Shown here: positions 1 to 6,240 of the stretch, one piece after another
How positions within the stretch are numbered: position 1 is the first letter of the stretch
Layout: each line of letters begins with the position of its first letter
Origin: Acidobacteriota bacterium
GTDB taxonomy: Bacteria; Acidobacteriota; Vicinamibacteria; Marinacidobacterales; SMYC01
Length of the DNA: 7,957 nt
Direction: 5' to 3'
NCBI GenBank assembly: GCA_030598165.1
Contig: JAUVQL010000038.1
Location: 1 to 7,957 of the forward strand
The notes under the pieces: model-generated
Database searches by the model: none
The model's input: the letters and a program-made list of their open reading frames with translations, nothing else
What the model was told of the DNA's origin: nothing
Translations under genes and position numbers: made by a program

Positions 1-454
1 GGTGAAGCCCATTGGAAGAAACTTCATGACCGCTCCTGAGTATCAGACGCTCAGAAAACTGTACCAAGATATCGAGCCCTTCGAGACCCCGCCCCTAATT
101 ATCCACGAGGACGGTGCAGCCGCATCCGGTGACGGCAGCGAAAAGGATAAAAGCGAAGGAAAACAAAAGCGACGAGAAACCGAGCTCAGCACGCGTGAAG
201 ATCTCATGGAGTATCTGCTCTCTGCTGGAAAGAAGGGTCTCCATATCCAGCGTTACAAAGGACTGGGCGAAATGAATCCCGACCAGCTCTGGGAGACCAC
301 GATGAATCCCGAGTCGCGCGTCCTGTTACAAGTGAAAGTTGACGACGAGGTGTTTGCCGACGAGATTTTCACGGTTCTCATGGGAGATGCCGTAGAACCG
401 CGGCGTCACTTCATCCAAGACCACGCGCTCGAGGTTCACAACCTCGATATATAA
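1..454 (+). CDS. gyrB: DNA gyrase subunit B, C-terminal part (5' end outside window)
   Basis: GyrB is the ATPase/TOPRIM subunit of the A2B2 gyrase that introduces negative supercoils into DNA. Only the last 150 or so codons are visible; the reading frame is open at base 2 and runs to TAA at 452-454, so the first visible GTG is an internal valine, not a start. The visible part is the end of the TOPRIM domain and the GyrB C-terminal domain: [11 protein letters not shown] at visible residues 83-93, LWETTMNPE after it, LMGD at 126-129, EPRR at 132-135, and the typical ending HNLDI. Between about residues 36 and 62 lies a hydrophilic stretch rich in Gly, Ser, Glu, Asp and Lys, which looks like a flexible insert before the conserved core. 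gyrA follows after 106 bp on the same strand, which favours GyrB over ParE. Confidence 0.96.
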   Translation, partial: VKPIGRNFMTAPEYQTLRKLYQDIEPFETPPLIIHEDGAAASGDGSEKDKSEGKQKRRETELSTREDLMEYLLSAGKKGLHIQRYKGLGEMNPDQLWETTMNPESRVLLQVKVDDEVFADEIFTVLMGDAVEPRRHFIQDHALEVHNLDI

Positions 455-560
455 GCCGAAGCCACGACGAAGTCGATCTCAAGGCCCGATACGAGTCCCT
501 CGATGGGTCGCTCGGGTGCGGCGTTGAGAATGCTCGCTCGAGACTAAAGGAGACAAAGAG

Positions 561-3029
561 ATGGCCATCGCGGCAGAACGCTTGCCGGTGAACATCGAAG
601 ACGAGATGAAAAAGTCCTACATGGACTATGCCATGTCGGTGATCATCGGCCGTGCTCTCCCCGACGTAAGAGATGGCTTGAAACCGGTACACCGTCGTGT
701 CCTCTATGCGATGTACCGCGAAGGATTGCTCTCCAATCGGGCTTACTCGAAATGTGCCGGCATTGTGGGTGAGGTACTGAAGAAGTATCACCCCCACGGG
801 GACGCAGCGGTTTACGACACACTTGTTCGAATGGCGCAGGACTTCAACCTTCGCCTCCCACTCATCGACGGACAAGGGAACTTCGGTTCCATCGACGGTG
901 ATCCACCGGCGGCGTACCGGTACACGGAAGCCCGCTTGACGGCGCTTGCTGAAAGTATGATGAGGGACATCGACCTTGATACGGTCGATTTCGTCCCCAA
1001 CTTCGACGGCAACGTCACCGAGCCCACGGTTCTACCTACTGCCGCTCCCAACCTTTTGGTGAATGGCACCAGCGGTATCGCCGTCGGCATGGCGACCAAT
1101 ATTCCACCTCACAACCTGGCAGAGGTTGTCGACGGCGTCATTTACACGCTCGAGAATAGCGAGCTCGGGGACGAAGAGCTGACGAACGGTCTCCTCGAGA
1201 GAGTTCCAGGTCCGGATTTCCCCTCCGCAGCATTTGTGCATGGCCGCCAGGGTATCGACCAGGCCTACCGCACCGGTAGAGGAACCATCCAGCTTCGCGC
1301 CCGCGCGGAAATCGAGGATACGGGAAAGGACCGTCAAGCCATTGTGGTAAGCGAGATTCCGTACCAGGTCAACAAAGCCAGGCTCGTGGAGAAGATCGCC
1401 GAGCTCGTGCGGGACAAGAAAATAGAAGGAATTTCCGATCTGAGGGACGAGTCGGACCGACAGGGAATGCGAATCGTGCTCGACTTGAAGCGAGGAGAGG
1501 TCGGTCAAGTCGTCCTCAACAATCTCTACAAGCACACCGCGCTCCAGACCACCTTTGGCGTGAACATGTTGGCCATCGTGGACAACCGGCCGAAAGTACT
1601 TTCGTTGCTGGAGGTGGTCCGACTCTTCATCGATTTTCGCCGCGATGTCGTGCGGCGGCGTACGGCGTTCGAGCTCCGCAAAGCGGAAGCGCGCATGCAC
1701 ATCCTCGAAGGATTCGTCATAGCGCTGGATCACTTGGACGAGGTCATCAAGCTCATACGCGCCTCGGCGTCGCCGGCGGAGGCCAGGCAGCAGTTGATGT
1801 CGCGGTTCGAGCTTTCAGAAATCCAGGCCCAAGCGATTCTTGATCTCCAGTTGCATCGCTTGACCGGCATGGAACGCGGGAAGATCGTTCAAGAGTATGA
1901 GGTAATCAAAGAAAGAGTCGAAGAGCTGAAAGCGATCCTGGCCAGTGACGAGAAGATCGACGGCATCGTCCGAGACGAGCTCGCCGAGGTGAAAGAAAAA
2001 TTTGGAGACTCGCGCCGGACCGAGATCGTCGCCAAAACCAAAGAGATCCGCATCGAAGACATGATCGCCGAAGAAGACATGGTTATTACCGTGTCTCACA
2101 CCGGCTACGTCAAGCGAAGCCCGCTTGCCGTGTACCGAAAACAAACACGGGGAGGTAAAGGGCGGATCGGGATGCGGACCCGAGAGGAAGATTTCGTCGA
2201 CCAGCTATTCGTCGCATCGACGCATAGTTACATCCTCATATTTTCCGACCGCGGACGTGTTTACTGGCTGAAAGTCCATACGATCCCCGACGTGGGCACT
2301 GCAGCGAGGGGAAAGGCCATCGTCAACTTGGTGGCGATGAGACGGAGCGAAAAAGTTGCTGCGATCTGTGCGGTGCGCGAATTTCCTGAAGACCGGTTCG
2401 TGCTCATGGCAACGCGGAAAGGCGTTGTAAAGAAGACTCCGCTCTCGGCATTTGCCAATCCCAAGATGAAAGGCATCATTGCGATTGGGATCCGCGAAGA
2501 CGACGAGGTCATCGCCGCCGCGATTACCTACGGAGAAGACGAGGCGATTCTGGCGACACGCAAAGGTTTGGCGATCCGCTTCTCGGAAAAAAACGTACGT
2601 TCCATGGGTAGAACCGCGGGCGGGGTAAAGGGGATTGCACTGGCCTCTGACGATCGGCTCGTCGGTATGTCGGTCGTGGAACGGGACGGAGCGGTGCTCA
2701 CCGTTACCGAAAATGGCTATGGGAAAAGGACCAACATCGGTGCTTATCGCCTTCAGAGCCGCGGCGGAAAAGGCATCATCAGCATAAAAACCAGTGCACG
2801 AAACGGCCATGTTGTTGCGGTGCACGTCGTCCGAGAAAAAGACGAGCTCATGGTGATCACGGCAAAGGGCATGCTGCTCCGACTTCGTGTTCATGGAATT
2901 GGGAGCTTTGGGAGGGCGACACAAGGTGTTCGTGTCATCCAACTGGATGAGGACGATCAAGTGGTGGCGGTAGCAAAGTTAGCTGAGAAGCAGGAAGAAG
3001 AAAACGGCGCCAAGAAGGACGACGCCTAG
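561..3029 (+). CDS. gyrA: DNA gyrase subunit A
   Basis: GyrA is the DNA-cleaving and DNA-wrapping subunit of gyrase. At 822 residues it is full length (Bacillus GyrA is about 820, E. coli 875). The start ATG has AAGGAG at 547-552, 8 nt upstream. The winged-helix region carries the quinolone-determining stretch [11 protein letters not shown] (77-87) and the catalytic tyrosine Y121 in RYTEARL, next to R120. The tower and coiled-coil dimer region follows, with [10 protein letters not shown] at about 422-431. From about residue 500 a six-bladed beta-pinwheel is visible through the repeated GxxKR-type blade motifs. The GyrA box QTRGGKG at 528-534 lies in blade 1, which supports GyrA rather than ParC; a second copy of the type, QSRGGKG, lies at 732-738 in blade 5. 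The tail is short and charged. Position 82, equivalent to E. coli Ser83, is Ala, while D86 keeps the acidic residue of Asp87. Confidence 0.98.
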   Translation: MAIAAERLPVNIEDEMKKSYMDYAMSVIIGRALPDVRDGLKPVHRRVLYAMYREGLLSNRAYSKCAGIVGEVLKKYHPHGDAAVYDTLVRMAQDFNLRLPLIDGQGNFGSIDGDPPAAYRYTEARLTALAESMMRDIDLDTVDFVPNFDGNVTEPTVLPTAAPNLLVNGTSGIAVGMATNIPPHNLAEVVDGVIYTLENSELGDEELTNGLLERVPGPDFPSAAFVHGRQGIDQAYRTGRGTIQLRARAEIEDTGKDRQAIVVSEIPYQVNKARLVEKIAELVRDKKIEGISDLRDESDRQGMRIVLDLKRGEVGQVVLNNLYKHTALQTTFGVNMLAIVDNRPKVLSLLEVVRLFIDFRRDVVRRRTAFELRKAEARMHILEGFVIALDHLDEVIKLIRASASPAEARQQLMSRFELSEIQAQAILDLQLHRLTGMERGKIVQEYEVIKERVEELKAILASDEKIDGIVRDELAEVKEKFGDSRRTEIVAKTKEIRIEDMIAEEDMVITVSHTGYVKRSPLAVYRKQTRGGKGRIGMRTREEDFVDQLFVASTHSYILIFSDRGRVYWLKVHTIPDVGTAARGKAIVNLVAMRRSEKVAAICAVREFPEDRFVLMATRKGVVKKTPLSAFANPKMKGIIAIGIREDDEVIAAAITYGEDEAILATRKGLAIRFSEKNVRSMGRTAGGVKGIALASDDRLVGMSVVERDGAVLTVTENGYGKRTNIGAYRLQSRGGKGIISIKTSARNGHVVAVHVVREKDELMVITAKGMLLRLRVHGIGSFGRATQGVRVIQLDEDDQVVAVAKLAEKQEEENGAKKDDA

Positions 3030-4025
3030 ATGCTCTCTTCGCTCGTTGGCCCGTGCGGCAAAGCGCACGCTACAATGGACAAGGGCCCATCGAGCGCAAG
3101 GGTCAGAGCATTGGCCCGTCATACCACAACGGGCAGGCGAATCCTCACTCTGCTGGTGCTGGTGGGATTGGTAGCCTGCGCAATGGCCTGCGATGCGCCG
3201 GTAGAGAAACAGCTGAACGCGGCTCGCCGTGCTTTCGGGCGGGGCTTCTACCAAGAAGCCATCAGCCTCTATGATGAGGTTGTCCTGCAAGTGCCGGGGA
3301 GCCCAGAAGCGGGTCGCGCTCTCTACGAACAAGGGATCATTTATTACTTGAAGCTCCGAGACTTGGACTCAGCGTTTGTCAATTTTCGAAAGGTCGTCAC
3401 AGAGCACACCGGCAGTTCTATTGCCAAAGATGCACGGTTGATGCTCGCGAGAATGTACCAGGAAGACCGTGGAGAGCACGAGAAAGCCCTTCGAGAATAC
3501 GGACGCGTCCTCGAGGAGATCGACGACACCGACGAGCAGAAGGCCATTTTGTTGTCCGTGGCCGATAACTACTACGAGATGAATGACTTAGAGCAGGCTG
3601 CTCGTCATTATCAGCGGGTGATTGACTTAGCCAAATACCCGGAAGATGAGGGGGCAGATGCCGCATTTCTGCGGCGCGCACTCATTGAGGCACTTGACGG
3701 CCGTCGCCAAGAGGCGCTCGGAATGTTGGAGAACCTGCTAAAGATGACAGACGAGCCCCGGGCGCGATATCACGCGTTCGTGTCCGCAGCCGAGATCTGG
3801 CTCTTGTCGAATGAGTACGAAAATGTGAGGGCCGTTTTGGCGCGCGCGGATCGAGAATTTCCGGGAGACGGAAAGCTCTTTGAGCTGGCGAATCGTATGA
3901 TGCGTCAAGAACAAGACGGCCGGTCACTCGATGACGGAACGACAGAGTCGCGAGTGCTCCTCGAAGAGCTACAACGCAACATCAGTTGGGGACGCGGGCG
4001 TAGACAGCGAACGGCTCGCCGCTGA
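3030..4025 (+). CDS. TPR-repeat lipoprotein, gyrA-linked
   Basis: Predicted exported lipoprotein made of tetratricopeptide repeats, probably a scaffold or assembly factor at the envelope; the actual partner is unknown. A hydrophobic stretch (about 39-49) ends in LVAC (Cys50) with a second possible lipobox at AMAC (Cys54). About six TPR-like helical pairs follow between residues 61 and 290, in the style of BamD/YbgF-type repeat proteins. The C-terminus is arginine-rich. The ATG at 3030 directly follows the gyrA stop, with AAGGA 10 nt upstream, so translational coupling is plausible. This start gives an unusually long 38-residue leader before the hydrophobic segment. ATG 3075 has no Shine-Dalgarno site. 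TTG 3111 has AAGGG at 3098-3102, 8 nt upstream, and would give a compact signal peptide and a 304-residue protein. The gene is real; its start is uncertain. Confidence 0.85.
   Translation: MLSSLVGPCGKAHATMDKGPSSARVRALARHTTTGRRILTLLVLVGLVACAMACDAPVEKQLNAARRAFGRGFYQEAISLYDEVVLQVPGSPEAGRALYEQGIIYYLKLRDLDSAFVNFRKVVTEHTGSSIAKDARLMLARMYQEDRGEHEKALREYGRVLEEIDDTDEQKAILLSVADNYYEMNDLEQAARHYQRVIDLAKYPEDEGADAAFLRRALIEALDGRRQEALGMLENLLKMTDEPRARYHAFVSAAEIWLLSNEYENVRAVLARADREFPGDGKLFELANRMMRQEQDGRSLDDGTTESRVLLEELQRNISWGRGRRQRTARR
3052..3069 (+). other. Perfect 6-bp hairpin just after gyrA
   Basis: CGTGCG (3052-3057) pairs exactly with CGCACG (3064-3069) around a 6-nt loop, GCAAAG. It lies 22 bp after the gyrA stop, inside the disputed 5' end of the TPR lipoprotein gene. 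No T-run follows, so it is not a standard intrinsic terminator. It could be an mRNA processing or stability element, or chance in G+C-rich DNA. Confidence 0.35.
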
Positions 4026-4038
4026 GCAAAAAGCGAAA

Positions 4039-4746
4039 ATGCACAGGATCGGAAAGGTCGCATGTCTCTCTGCGGGCGTTTTTATCCTCTCCTGTCGAGG
4101 AGTCGAGGAGCAAACCCTCAGCAAATTTTTCGATGCTGTTCGAAGCGGCGACCACGTCACGCTTCTTGCGATCTCTGTCGTTGGTTTTTCGGGACCGATC
4201 GAGTCGTGGGATGTTGTTGAAGTTCGGTCCGAATCGAGGACGCCGTTTCGTATACCCGAGCTCCGGCGACGACAAGAGCAAATAAAGGAAGAACGGAAAC
4301 AGCGATTCAATGAATATATGGAGTTCAGGGACAAAAACCCCGCAGAGCTGGCAATGATTCTCGCTCGAATGGACAGCGATCCCGACTATCGCTTTCAGGG
4401 CGCGTGGGGTGCGATCCAGGAGGAATGGGAGACCTTTCGTGATAGAGACGAGGAATGGCAACTCAAACGACAAGAGAACCTTCAGGCTCTCGACCAAGAG
4501 CTCAAACTGTCAAAGATGTCGTTAATGAGCTCGGAAGAAATCGACGAGCTCGAAGGCGAAGTGATCACTAGAGAAATGCTCGTCAATGTCGCCAAACCCG
4601 AAGCGGGAGAAAGATCTTACCTTTTTACGTTGCGGAAGTACGAGCTAACCCGCGCCAGAAGCGAGTACAAGCCTCTATCAAGGTGGATCATTGCAGGCAT
4701 TGAGGAAGAGCCCGAGAATCCGAGAGCTCGAGAATCCAAGAATTAG
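4039..4746 (+). CDS. Small lipoprotein, possible NTF2-like fold with helical insert
   Basis: Function not known. I chose ATG 4039, 13 bp after the previous stop, because it gives a short lipoprotein signal peptide of 18 residues ending in ILSC (Cys19). The longer in-frame ATG at 3931 lies deep inside the preceding gene and would bury the signal. No strong Shine-Dalgarno site precedes 4039, so coupling to the upstream gene is likely. The residue after Cys19 is Arg, not Asp, which by the Lol rule suggests the outer membrane. Residues 27-50 (LSKFFDAVRSGD then a hydrophobic stretch) resemble the opening of NTF2/DUF4878-like proteins. Residues about 72-175 are strongly charged and helical, rich in Glu, Arg, Lys and Gln. 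Residues about 175-221 (YLFTLRKYEL, SRWIIAGIEE) look like the closing beta strands of the same fold. Length is 235 residues. The fold reading is inference. Confidence 0.77.
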   Translation: MHRIGKVACLSAGVFILSCRGVEEQTLSKFFDAVRSGDHVTLLAISVVGFSGPIESWDVVEVRSESRTPFRIPELRRRQEQIKEERKQRFNEYMEFRDKNPAELAMILARMDSDPDYRFQGAWGAIQEEWETFRDRDEEWQLKRQENLQALDQELKLSKMSLMSSEEIDELEGEVITREMLVNVAKPEAGERSYLFTLRKYELTRARSEYKPLSRWIIAGIEEEPENPRARESKN

Positions 4747-4761
4747 GACTTATTCCTTGGA
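4735..4761. terminator. Hairpin spanning two convergent stop codons
   Basis: TCCAAGAAT (4735-4743) pairs with ATTCCTTGGA (4752-4761), giving nine base pairs with one bulged C at 4755. The 8-nt loop contains the + strand stop TAG (4744-4746), and the - strand stop (4750-4752) sits at the loop edge. The two genes are separated by 3 bp, so any terminator must overlap coding sequence. There is no T-tract on either side, so an intrinsic terminator is doubtful; a 3'-end protecting structure is the alternative. Confidence 0.3.
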
Positions 4762-5685
4762 CCATCGGTGGAGATCCGCTTCCGCAGCGATGTAGCCAAA
4801 GGCCGACCAGTAATCGCTCTTCACAATCTTGTCGAGTAGGTTTCTAGCCTTTTCTTTTTCGCCGTTCACGTAGTACCAATTGGCCACGCCGTAGCCTTGT
4901 GTGAGGAGATTCATCTCGTTGAGGTTGGCTGGATCCAATAGACTCAAAGCTTCCACTTGACCTTTGTACATCAGGAGTCGCTGGTGGTAAGCGGAGTTCT
5001 CGAGAATGTCCATGTCCTTTTTGATCCGGTTGAGAATGGCGGATGCCTCTCCCTCCTTACCTAGGCGTCTCAAGGTCATGTAAAGCCAGTCCGCAGTCGC
5101 GACCAACATGTCGTCGTTCACATGCGAGAACTTCAGGCATTGCCGGTAACTTTTGTAAGCGCTGTCGAAATTTCCTTTTAGGTAGTAAGCCAAACCGAGG
5201 TGGTACCAAATGTTGGAATGCGATGTGCTTCGCGGCTTGCCGGCGGCATTGGGCGCGCCGTCGGGCTCGATCTCGTCGTCAACGCCTTCGATGAGTGTAG
5301 ACGCTTTTTTCAGATCGGCAATGGCCTTGTCGAACTCGCGGATCGTAATGTAACGGTGTCCTCGATGACGGAGTAGTTTGTAATTGTCTTTGTGGCGCTC
5401 GAGCCCGTGAGAATAAACTTCGATAGCCTCTTGGTAGCGCCACAAGTAAGCTAGACGGCGACCGTACCAAATAATGTTCTCTAGTGCAGCAGGGTCCTCT
5501 TCGTAATTGGCTTTCGCCTCGGCGAGGTTGGCCTCCATCTGGGATTTTTGCTCCGGCGAAAGACTCATTCGGTTGAGAGGCTTGCCGAAGAGCGAGGTCG
5601 CTTCCCGATCTTTCGATTGACCCAGCGAAAGACCAAATCCGGCCGAAGAAAACGCGAAGATGAGGAAATAGACAAGAGTTTTCAT
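4750..5685 (-). CDS. Secreted TPR-repeat protein
   Basis: Predicted exported protein of 311 residues built mainly from tetratricopeptide repeats; no enzyme motif is visible, so binding or scaffolding is the likely role, with unknown partner. The start ATG at 5685 is chosen because it gives a clean Sec signal peptide (residues 1 to about 22, ending SLG before QS) and has GGAG at 5695-5698, 9 nt upstream. A longer in-frame reading upstream overlaps the next gene and adds a non-signal leader. After LFGKPL (32-37), TPR-like helical pairs lie near 67-100, 101-134, 157-190, 193-226 and 263-296. RHRGHRYIT (106-114) and IEPDGAPNA (139-147) match a TPR family I associate with Acidobacteriota and related phyla, from memory. 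No lipobox cysteine is present. It lies 58 bp downstream of the CxxC mini-protein on the same strand, so the two probably share a transcript. Confidence 0.88.
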   Translation of the reverse strand: MKTLVYFLIFAFSSAGFGLSLGQSKDREATSLFGKPLNRMSLSPEQKSQMEANLAEAKANYEEDPAALENIIWYGRRLAYLWRYQEAIEVYSHGLERHKDNYKLLRHRGHRYITIREFDKAIADLKKASTLIEGVDDEIEPDGAPNAAGKPRSTSHSNIWYHLGLAYYLKGNFDSAYKSYRQCLKFSHVNDDMLVATADWLYMTLRRLGKEGEASAILNRIKKDMDILENSAYHQRLLMYKGQVEALSLLDPANLNEMNLLTQGYGVANWYYVNGEKEKARNLLDKIVKSDYWSAFGYIAAEADLHRWSKE

Positions 5686-5694
5686 GTGAATCGT

Positions 5695-5698
5695 CTCC
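5695..5698 (-). promoter_or_regulatory. Shine-Dalgarno site fixing the secreted TPR protein start
   Basis: GGAG on the minus strand, 9 nt before ATG 5685. It supports the start that exposes the signal peptide over the longer in-frame reading. Confidence 0.6.
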
Positions 5699-5743
5699 AG
5701 GGCAAGAGATGCGTGACAAAGCAAAGGACGCCGTGGGTTGACC

Positions 5744-5941
5744 TCAGCGTCTGCGTCGATCGGATTGATAGCGCCTCTCCGCATGAGGCATGGCGCGGTA
5801 CCGACGTCTTTCAATACGTCGGCGGTCCGGTCGATCGCCGCTGATGAAATTCAAGAGGCAGTCCAGGCAAAGCTCTTGATCGTTGCCGTTTTTGGGCTTG
5901 TTGAGTATTTCCTTGTTGCACCAGGAACAGTAAGAAGTCAT
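5744..5941 (-). CDS. Small zinc-ribbon-like protein with arginine-rich tail
   Basis: A 65-residue protein not assignable to a named family. Four cysteines sit as C5-x2-C8 and C25-x2-C28 with 16 residues between the pairs, the layout of a zinc ribbon or zinc-binding knuckle pair. The 30-residue tail from residue 36 contains 14 arginines in acid-led clusters (DRRR, ERRR, ERR, DRRRR), suggesting nucleic-acid or ribosome contact, or a charged assembly surface. There is no signal peptide, so it should be cytoplasmic. ATG 5941 has only a weak purine-rich GAGAGAG tract about 10 nt upstream. The gene lies 58 bp upstream of the secreted TPR gene on the same strand. The Cys spacing together with an in-frame stop makes a chance reading unlikely, but the function is unknown. 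Metal binding is inferred from the cysteines only. Confidence 0.72.
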   Translation of the reverse strand: MTSYCSWCNKEILNKPKNGNDQELCLDCLLNFISGDRPDRRRIERRRYRAMPHAERRYQSDRRRR

Positions 5942-6240
5942 TGGCGGTTTTCTCTCTCGAGAAGATAGGGTCCGCCCAAGATGACGGAGCTCTCAAAGCT
6001 CGTACCCAGCGCCAGCGTTTGGGACGAACGCCCTAAAGGATAGTTCCAGTGCGTCACGGAAGCAACTCTCAGGACAAAAAAAAGCTATTAATAGAAACTC
6101 AGGTGCAGTTTTTGACTGGATGGCAACGGTGAAGTCATCCGTACGCAGGACCCAAGAAAAACATTGAGCGGCAGGGGCCTTGCGCTTCGAGTCACCCTAC
6201 AATTCGTTTACCGGATTCATGGAGCCCGTCGGGTCGGTTG
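5942..6240. other. 299-bp stretch without a convincing gene
   Basis: It separates the M24 peptidase stop from the zinc-ribbon mini-gene, both on the minus strand, so it should contain the promoter of the mini-gene and TPR unit. It holds an imperfect palindrome (5998-6029), a short GAGCT/AGCTC hairpin (5987-6001), an A8 tract (6076-6083) and the perfect palindrome CTATTAATAG (6085-6094). The last could supply a minus-strand -10-like TATTAA, with GTCAAA 17 nt upstream as a poor -35. I see no T-tailed terminator for the peptidase and no tRNA. A minus-strand frame of 39 codons (GTG 6057 to stop 5938-5940) is discussed as probably repeat-derived. Confidence 0.5.
5998..6029. repeat. Degenerate GTTCCCAA/TTGGGAAC-type palindromic element
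   Basis: Two 15-bp arms, GCTCGTACCCAGCGC (5998-6012) and GCGTTTGGGACGAAC (6015-6029), flank a 2-bp centre; 11 of 15 positions are complementary. The layout matches a class of dispersed intergenic palindromes with a GCTCGTTCCCA...TGGGAACGAGC core that I recall from cyanobacteria, planctomycetes and proteobacteria. Their accidental translations give SSQTLxLGTSFE on one strand and KLVP-type peptides on the other, and both readings occur here. Copies elsewhere in this genome cannot be checked from the window. Confidence 0.5.

Noticed and set aside
492..514. Possible hairpin in the gyrB-gyrA gap (CGAG...CTCG with CCC/GGG)
   Set aside because: Only short interrupted stems with an asymmetric internal loop; no better than expected for such DNA.
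411..875. Long minus-strand open frame over the gyrB-gyrA junction
   Set aside because: It lies opposite two clearly conserved genes and its product has no recognisable motif; an antisense shadow.
1032..2960. Several long minus-strand open frames (for example 1032-1733 and 2205-2960) opposite gyrA
   Set aside because: They mirror gyrA codon structure; gyrA is unambiguous across its whole length.
3931..4038. Longer start for the second lipoprotein at ATG 3931
   Set aside because: It overlaps the upstream gene by 95 bp and would place 36 hydrophilic residues before a clean lipoprotein signal.
5686..5814. N-terminal extension of the secreted TPR protein to ATG 5814
   Set aside because: It would overlap the CxxC mini-protein gene and hide the signal peptide; GGAG precedes ATG 5685.
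5738..5968. Plus-strand frame of 76 codons over the mini-protein gene
   Set aside because: It runs opposite the frame with the two CxxC pairs and shows no motif or ribosome site.
5981..6043. Plus-strand 20-codon frame starting MTELSKLVPSASVW
   Set aside because: It is the other-strand translation of the palindromic element and has no supporting start signal.
6055..6085. CTCTCAGG followed by an A-run, resembling the 3' part of a glycine riboswitch aptamer
   Set aside because: The matching GGAGAG 5' arm and the conserved core are missing, and no plus-strand gene follows.
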